Assembly: GCF_024679245.1 (NCBI RefSeq)
Contig: NC_090178.1
Location: 46,137,072 to 46,201,071, forward strand
Direction: 5' to 3'
Source: Pseudorasbora parva
Taxonomy: Eukaryota > Chordata > Actinopteri > Cypriniformes > Gobionidae
Length of the DNA: 64,000 bases
Part shown: piece by piece, positions 14,057 to 64,000 of the stretch
Numbering within the stretch: the stretch's first letter is position 1
Layout of the letters: each line of letters begins with the position of its first letter
Notes under the pieces: model-generated
Told to the model about the DNA's origin: nothing
What the model saw: only the letters and a program-made list of their open reading frames with translations
Database searches by the model: none
Translations under genes and position numbers: made by a program

Positions 14057-15727
14057 ATCGCAGCAACAAATTTGAGGCATTAGCCAAAATGGTTCTTGAG
14101 GCTGTATCTCTGCAGTGCTTTGTCAAATTGAAACCAATCTTTGCATGTGTCATTGACACCTTACTCTGATCATACCACATCAGTTTCATAACAGGGCCAC
14201 CTATTTGCCAAAAGTGATAAATCATTAAATCACATTACTAGTGAGTGACTGTATTCATTGAATGATTTTTCAGCCATTTTGCCTAAAGTGATCTTAATGT
14301 CTTTAAGTGCTTATTGTTAAAGTTCATCTGATGCTCCTAGTCATGCTGGCATGACTGCTCATGGCTTCTTTGTGCTTGGCCTCTTAATGGCTGCTTGTAG
14401 CTATACTTCTAATTATATTTATTAATTAAATAAAATACATTTTACAGGTAGTAAATGTGGATCTTTTAGATGACTTGAGGATTACTGGACTTAATTCACC
14501 AGATGCTGGTCTTGGTTTAGGTTCTCTTGACTACAGAACTAGTTTATAATGAAGGATTATTGCAGGATGTTTTAATGAAGACCTTTAACATGTTAAACGA
14601 TCAAAGGGAATTTGATTTCATATGTTATGACCCCTAAAACCTCCACAGTGTTTATACACTTAAAGAAGTCAATCTACTCTCTTAGGTATTGGTCTCCCTA
14701 CACATCAAACTGAATAAAAAATGACACTCATGGCCTTTTAAGCATTTCAAAAAGCGCTCTCATTGTGTTGTTCAGAACTCATTTGCTAACTTGCTCTGCT
14801 CAAATGAGTTGAAGATTTGAATACCCTGATTAGAGCGCTCTCAAATGAGACGGCTTCATCTCTAACCTCTTCCGCCTCTTTGTGTAAGTGTGAAATGTCC
14901 TTCCTGCGAGTTGGTCCGAGTCGCTAATGACTGGAGTGTTAAGGAAACGTCAACATTTGGGCCCTTCAATTATTTTCTATTTGTTCTGCACTCAGGGAAC
15001 GAAGCCTCTTGTGAGTGAGACCGCTAATGGCTAGTGACAGAAATGAGCGAGATCTCACAGCCCAACTGTTGGCTTTTCATATCCCATCCTTTCAGTACTC
15101 GCAGCCCAGCTGAGCCTTTTGGCCTGGACCTTCGTTATTATGCATAGCTTCCTCTTTTCCATCTCATCCTTTCTGCCTCACCCCCAAGAGTTTCTTTTTT
15201 CAGCCCGAGTCTGTATGCGTGCGTGTGTGTTGAGACTTCGAGCAGTTCATGAGGCTTTCTTCAAGCCTCATTCTTCATTTGTAATGTGAGGGCAGCCGCT
15301 CATTTTATGCCAGTAAATTTTCTGCCTAAACAGCTGAGGCTGTATGACATCCACTCGGAGAGATGAAGGGAGCTGATAACACTCGGATAAAGAAGCCCGT
15401 TGGCATTCCCATTCCTCTTAATGGTGGTAGCTCCGTTACTACAGGAAGTATGCAACCTGCAGACAGCTTTGCTCTGTTTTATTGCCTACTGGATGATGCA
15501 TTTGCTGCATCCACCAGCGGTGATTCAATTTCTCATGATTAACCCTGACCGTTTAATTTTAGTATTGCAAATAACAACCAAAATAGAGGTCCAGAACACT
15601 TATGAATCATAAAGTAATGACAATGAGTTATTGAATTATTCACTCAACCAATATATTAATAAATATTGATTCATTTAATAATGCCACTATAGTGAGATGT
15701 GGGTTGATCCTGCTTTGGTTTTGTATG
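14057..15727. other. Non-coding stretch, no feature supported
   Basis: More balanced composition than its surroundings and free of obvious transposon ends. No exon matching lars2 was found. Conserved regulatory sequence cannot be assessed without comparison. Confidence 0.45.
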
Positions 15728-16010
15728 AAAGTATGGTGACACTTTAGTACGGGGCACACATATTCACTATTAACTACAACTTTTGCCTCAATAAACTCCT
15801 AATTTACTACGGTACGGTACAGTACGGTAGTTTTTGAAGCATTTAAGTTTAGGTATTGGGGAGATGTAGAATAAGGTCATGAAGAATAAGGCATTAATAT
15901 GTGCTTTATAAGTATAAATAAACAGCCAATATCCTAGTAATATGCATGATAATAAGCAACTAGTTAAAAGTTAATAACCGAACCTTAAAAGAAAGTGTTA
16001 CCGAAAGTAT
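15728..16010 (-). repeat. Dispersed MITE copy (ggtaacactttattttaagg family)
   Basis: The inverse of the copies at 33719-34365 and 34605-34885: it shares taatatgtgctttataag, atgcatgataataagcaact and tcactattaactac blocks. A partial copy lies at about 21140-21270. Confidence 0.75.
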
Positions 16011-16223
16011 TTTAGTTGGCAGACCAGAAATAGGTCATGCATTTACATGCAAGTTTGGGGTCAAATTATTTAACAAAGATGCATTCAATTTATTTAAGTG
16101 AGTGCAAATAAATGTATAATGTTTAAAAATAATTTATGTTTTAAATAGATGTTGTTCTTTTGAACTTTCTGTTCATCAAGATATCCTGAAAACTGTTTTC
16201 AACATTGATAATGATGTTTCTTG

Positions 16224-17683
16224 TAGGGATGTCCCGATCCGATCACGTGATCGGAAATCGGGCCCGATCACGTGATTTCAGACTCGATCGGAATCGGACG
16301 TTACATCCCGATCAGGACTCGGATATATATGTATATTCTGGGGTCAGAGACAAAGTGAGCACTTGCACCGCGGTTCATCTCACATCTGATGACGCAATAA
16401 TATAGGTTGTAACTTGAAAATAATACTTTATGTAGGCGCCTATGTTTCTGTAGATGGATACACGTGCTGGCTCCTCAGTGATACATTACAACAGCGCTAA
16501 TAAAAGAAAACCGTGGGCAAAACGGTCTATCTGTGTAAACTTTGTTCAATTCATGCGAGTGCTGCCGTATTGTCATTGAATATGAGCAGTCATTTTCACA
16601 GTCATGTGTAGAGAAGACGCGAATGAGAGCGCGCGCGCTGATCTGTCTCTGTGCATCATCTGAAAGCGCGCACTCGTCTCACAGCGCGCAAATATTGAGT
16701 TCTCTTTCAAGTCTTGTGGTTAAACGGACCAACTCACACAAGAAGTATGTCAACATGTCCATCTTGATGAGTATCCAAGCAGACATAGTCTGAATATGCT
16801 TTAAGAGGACTTTATGCAGCCGAGAAAGACGACGCAGAGCCTTCCGTTAGGTCTTAAAGGGGCAGTAGCCGTGCTGTCTGTTTAATCAAAGAAAAGATAA
16901 GGAATCAAATCACCCACTGCTCTTGATTGAATTGCTTTTGTAAGGATTAGTCTTTAATTTAAACAGTTAAATATGCATTTTACATTTGATTAGCCTACTT
17001 TATTCAATTTCTCTACCTAAAAACTAATGTTAGACCTATAAAAACCTGAAAAGCATTGTTAATTACACTTCAGTCAAATTACACTTCAAATATTTTTTCC
17101 CCAAAGTTAATTTATGTCATTGTAGGCAGTTATCATCACGATAATTTCATTTCAAGTGTTCGTTTTTTAAATAAGTTTAGTTTTAGTTAGTTATTTGATG
17201 CTATAAAAACGGCTGTGTGATGTCATGATTGACAGCTGAGATCGACATCATCTGAGTGAAGAAATTGTCACTAAGGCACTAACAGACTTTTTTCGGGATT
17301 ATTGGGAGCAGATTATTTAATTTAATTTCCATAACTGTTTATTTCACACCAACATAATTAATTGTTCTGCATCTGCAACTCCGGTCCAGGAATTTTTTAA
17401 TTTTAATGTTGCACTAAAATCCAAAAGTGAAGAATTTGTTATTTATTACTTGATTGTTCAATCTACCTCACAGAAGTGCTCTGTTTGTTAGAGTTGTTGA
17501 ATGTTAAAATAAGGTGAATAAAATAAAAAATAAGGAACATCCTGGTTTGTTTATTCGCTCTCCTTTATTCTTTTTTTATGTATTATAGAAGTATCGGATC
17601 GGGACTCGATATCGGCAGATACTCAAAATCAAATGACTCTGACTCGGACTCGAAGGCAAAAAAACCTGATCGGGACATCCCTA
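16224..17683. mobile_element. hAT-type non-autonomous element with perfect 8-bp duplication
   Basis: Ends tagggatgtcccgatc and gatcgggacatcccta are inverted. GTTTCTTG flanks the element at 16216-16223 and 17684-17691. Both ends are rich in gatcgg/ccgatc motifs, likely transposase-binding repeats. No transposase is encoded. It split a dispersed repeat whose uninterrupted relative is at about 41500-41640. Confidence 0.88.
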
Positions 17684-18276
17684 GTTTCTTGAGCATCAAA
17701 TCATCATATGAGAATGATTTGTGAAGGATCATATGACACTGAAGACTGGAGGAATGATGCTGAACATTCAGCTTTGATCACACGAATAAAATACATTTTA
17801 AATTAGACAGTTTTTAGTGTAGTATCTAGCATGATTTAACAATTTGCTCTAGCATGTTTCTATCATGATATGCTGCCATGTTATGATTACCGTATATTTG
17901 AGATGACAACGTGATGTTCTACTTAAAGCTGATAACATCCTCGACTGTGGGAACTATGCGTCTCTATGTAGCAACACTATCAATGGCCAAATGAATCCAC
18001 AGCGTTTACATAGTGCAAGTATAATCTCTCCGAAAATTGCCAGTCTACAAGCTGTAATTACGAGTTCTACGTGGATGGAAACGTTTTAATTTTTTACAAT
18101 ACAAGAAGTGTTTTATTAATGATAACTGAACAGAACCCTAAACTTTTGAACAGTAGTGTATATTTTAGATAAATCAATAATTTAACCAAAAAATGTTATG
18201 TGATTTATTTGTTCATTTATTATTTATCATTTATCATTTATTAGTTTTTAATGCAGAATCCTATCCTGTCTTGCAG

Positions 18277-61916
<43,640 letters not shown>

Positions 61917-61919
61917 TAA

Positions 61920-62468
61920 AGGGTTAGTTCACCCAAAAATGAAACTGATGTCATTAACTCCTCCCCCTAATGTCGTTCCACACCCGTAAGACCTCCGTTC
62001 ATCTTCACACACAGTATAAGATATTTTATATATTTAGTCTGAGAGCGTATCTAAGTGTATGCACACTATACTGTCCATGTCCAGAAAGGGAATAAAAACA
62101 TCATCACAGTAGTCCATATGAGACATCAGTGGGTTAATGAGAGTCTCTTGAAGCATCGGAAATACATTTGGGTCCAAAAATAACAAAAACTACGACTTTA
62201 TTCAGCATTGTCTTCTCTTCTGCATTTGTTTTCAATCCTCAAATAAAGATTCAAACGGTTATGAATCAGCGTATCGATTCATGATTGATTGATTTTTTTC
62301 CCTTTCTGGACATGGACAGTATAGTGTGCATACCCTTTCATACGCTCTCGGACTAAATATCAAATATCTTAAACTGTGTGTGAAGATGAACGGAGGTCTT
62401 ACAGGTGTGGAACGACATTAGGGGGAGGAGTTCATGACATCAATTTCATTTTTAAGTAAACTAAACCC
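61920..62468. mobile_element. Palindromic TTAA MITE next to exon I
   Basis: TTAA at 61916-61919 and about 62469-62472. Ends agggttagttcacccaa and taaactaaaccc are inverted with decay. The third copy of the family seen at 21632 and 54957, only 23 nt after the exon I donor. Confidence 0.82.
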
Positions 62469-62472
62469 TTAA

Positions 62473-63303
62473 ATTAAATTGCATTTGAGTTCATTAGAGA
62501 GTTATTTTTATTATAAATATTATATTTATATTCAAATAATTTACACCCACCACCCACCCACCCCTATTTTCACGTCTATTTGAGAACAGACATGAAAATA
62601 CACTATCCAAACTTAAAACGCTGTAATTCAATAATGCATTGGAATATAAACCTAAGTTTGGTCATCAGACCAATTCAAAATATGAAAGTATAAAAAGTTA
62701 TGGAATTTTAAATTAACTGTAAATGAAAAATACTGTATTAAATAATTTTTATTTTATATAAAAAATATATTTTATAAAAATAAAAAAAACTCTTCAATTA
62801 CTTTAAAATCAAAGCAATATGTCTAATCCCATGAGATTTTGTTTAGACGCTGTACCAAAAATAGCCACCGGTTGTCACCCACATTCCATTGGTAGTTTTT
62901 TTTAATGCATTTTCCTGTAAATTTCTGTCCAGATATCACTTCCATCACAAAACAGTCACCAAATATGGAACGCTGAGACTCTGACCTTTCTGATGATATG
63001 TGTTTTGTCAAGATTAGAATAGATTTTGATTATAAAGTAGTTAAAAAAACAATTTGTAACATGGCACCGCCCACTGAGAGGAGCCTGCTAGAAGAAATCT
63101 GAGTACCGTTTCCATGGTAACGCAATGTCTGATTTCAAAAAGGTTTTCACAGGATGAATTTTGAGTTCGTAAGCTTTTGAATGACACCTAATTTATTACT
63201 AAATTACTAAAATATAGTATACGATAAACAGGCCATCAAAAAAAGAGCGTCAAACATCTCTACCAAATCAAATATTTTGACATAACTATAAAAAATGTAT
63301 ATC
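62473..63303. other. AT-rich non-coding stretch
   Basis: Contains A/T runs and a (CCCA)n-like patch near 62547-62562. No feature supported. Confidence 0.45.
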
Positions 63304-63600
63304 GGTACCTGGGATGAAACGGTATGAAAATTTCACATCATGGTTTTATCACAAAATTATCACGGTTTTGTTTCAAATGAGATAGTGTTCAAAAAGAACC
63401 AATGCACACACTGAAAACATTTAAACAAGTTTTATATTTGAAAATCAACAAACAATAAATAAATCAAGCTGCTCTATGCACTTTTTAAAGCAAGATTATA
63501 TTCTTTGGGATTTCCTTCCTTATATTAACCGTCGTCAATAGCACCACATAATGCATAAATAATAATTTGGTCTACATATAATCTCTAATTTTATCTTTAT
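63304..63600. mobile_element. hAT-like terminal fragment
   Basis: gggatgaaacggtatgaaaa followed by atcacggtttt motifs matches a common fish hAT end by memory. No partner end before the window stops. Confidence 0.4.
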
Positions 63601-63609
63601 AAATATGTT

Positions 63610-64000
63610 AAAGAAATATTCTCATCAGTGTCCTATCAGCTGACGCATTTACGTCAGACCATCTCAACGACAACAACCTTTTTTTTAAAGTGCCAATCTG
63701 GCTTCCGTTCTGGCCACAGCACGGAAACAGCCTTAGTGAGAGTTACAAATGACCTGCTAATGACAGCTGATGCCGGGTCACCATCACTCCTTGTCTCCTG
63801 GATCTTTCTGCAGCGTTCGACACAGCTGACCATGGGATACTTCTCAAACAACTGTCTTATTCTATTGGACTTGATAACACTGTCTTGCAATGGTTTGAGT
63901 CTTACCTCACAGACAGATCTGAATTTTGGCCATGGGTAGCTCAAGGTCCCTTTCACATGCGGTTGGTTGCGGAGTACTTCGGTTCTCAGTTCTAGGACCT
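63610..64000 (+). pseudogene. L2-like reverse transcriptase fragment, sense
   Basis: The frame reads KCQSGFRSGHSTETALVRVT then [15 protein letters not shown]. After a one-base shift near 63790-63800 another frame gives [19 protein letters not shown] and [18 protein letters not shown]. These are consecutive blocks of an L2-type reverse transcriptase (QSGFRxxHSTETAL...[12 protein letters not shown]). The fragment runs off the right edge, and it is frameshifted, so it is a relic. Confidence 0.88.

Overview
This is a teleost fish nuclear window, most likely from a cyprinid. The signs are short coding exons with GT/AG splice sites inside very large introns, long (TG)n, (TA)n and (TC)n microsatellites, and a dense, mutually nested load of hAT, Tc1/mariner, TTAA-type MITE, L2-like LINE and solo-LTR sequence. 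The assignment to cyprinids rests on remembered repeat families, not on a search.

Only one host gene is recognisable. It is lars2, the mitochondrial leucyl-tRNA synthetase, on the + strand. Nine consecutive coding exons are visible (18277-18384, 18887-19046, 20572-20676, 21469-21584, 22332-22615, 42710-42808, 54715-54852, 58258-58361, 61714-61896). They keep one reading frame across every junction (phases 0,0,1,1,0,2,2,2,1) and add up to 1297 nt, about 432 codons. They cover the middle of the protein: the CP1 editing-like insertion, the SRQRYWG segment, a four-cysteine cluster, the catalytic core and the KMSKS loop. The 5' exons (HIGH motif) and the 3' anticodon-binding exons lie outside the window, and the gene continues past the right edge.

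Layout. 1-18276 is upstream intron: a solo LTR with a 5-bp target duplication, a TTAA element with a palindrome nested inside, microsatellites, a degenerate minisatellite, and two hAT-type elements with perfect 8-bp duplications. 18277-22615 holds five clustered exons. Their splice sites lie against microsatellites, and intron 4 is almost entirely one palindromic MITE. 22616-42709 is a 20-kb intron with a tandem array of ~125 bp units, a three-level nest (hAT-like element > 3.4-kb foldback with ~1-kb arms > Harbinger-like element), three Tc1 families including a nearly complete 1639-bp copy with 222-bp inverted repeats, and several paired repeats in which one copy is the empty site of the other. 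42809-54714 is a 12-kb intron largely filled by a ~10.5-kb composite bounded by one pair of inverted ends at TTAA. It contains two hAT elements, a solo LTR, a perfect 58-bp hairpin and several MITEs. 54853-61713 carries an antisense L2-like LINE and further repeats. After exon 9 come another palindromic MITE copy and a sense L2-like reverse transcriptase fragment.

No second host gene, structural RNA gene or CRISPR array is supported. The most notable results are the 194-nt (TC)97 tract that forms a lars2 acceptor, the triple-nested transposon with an exon-like loop, the loss of editing motifs in the CP1 exons, and the internally controlled insertion histories.
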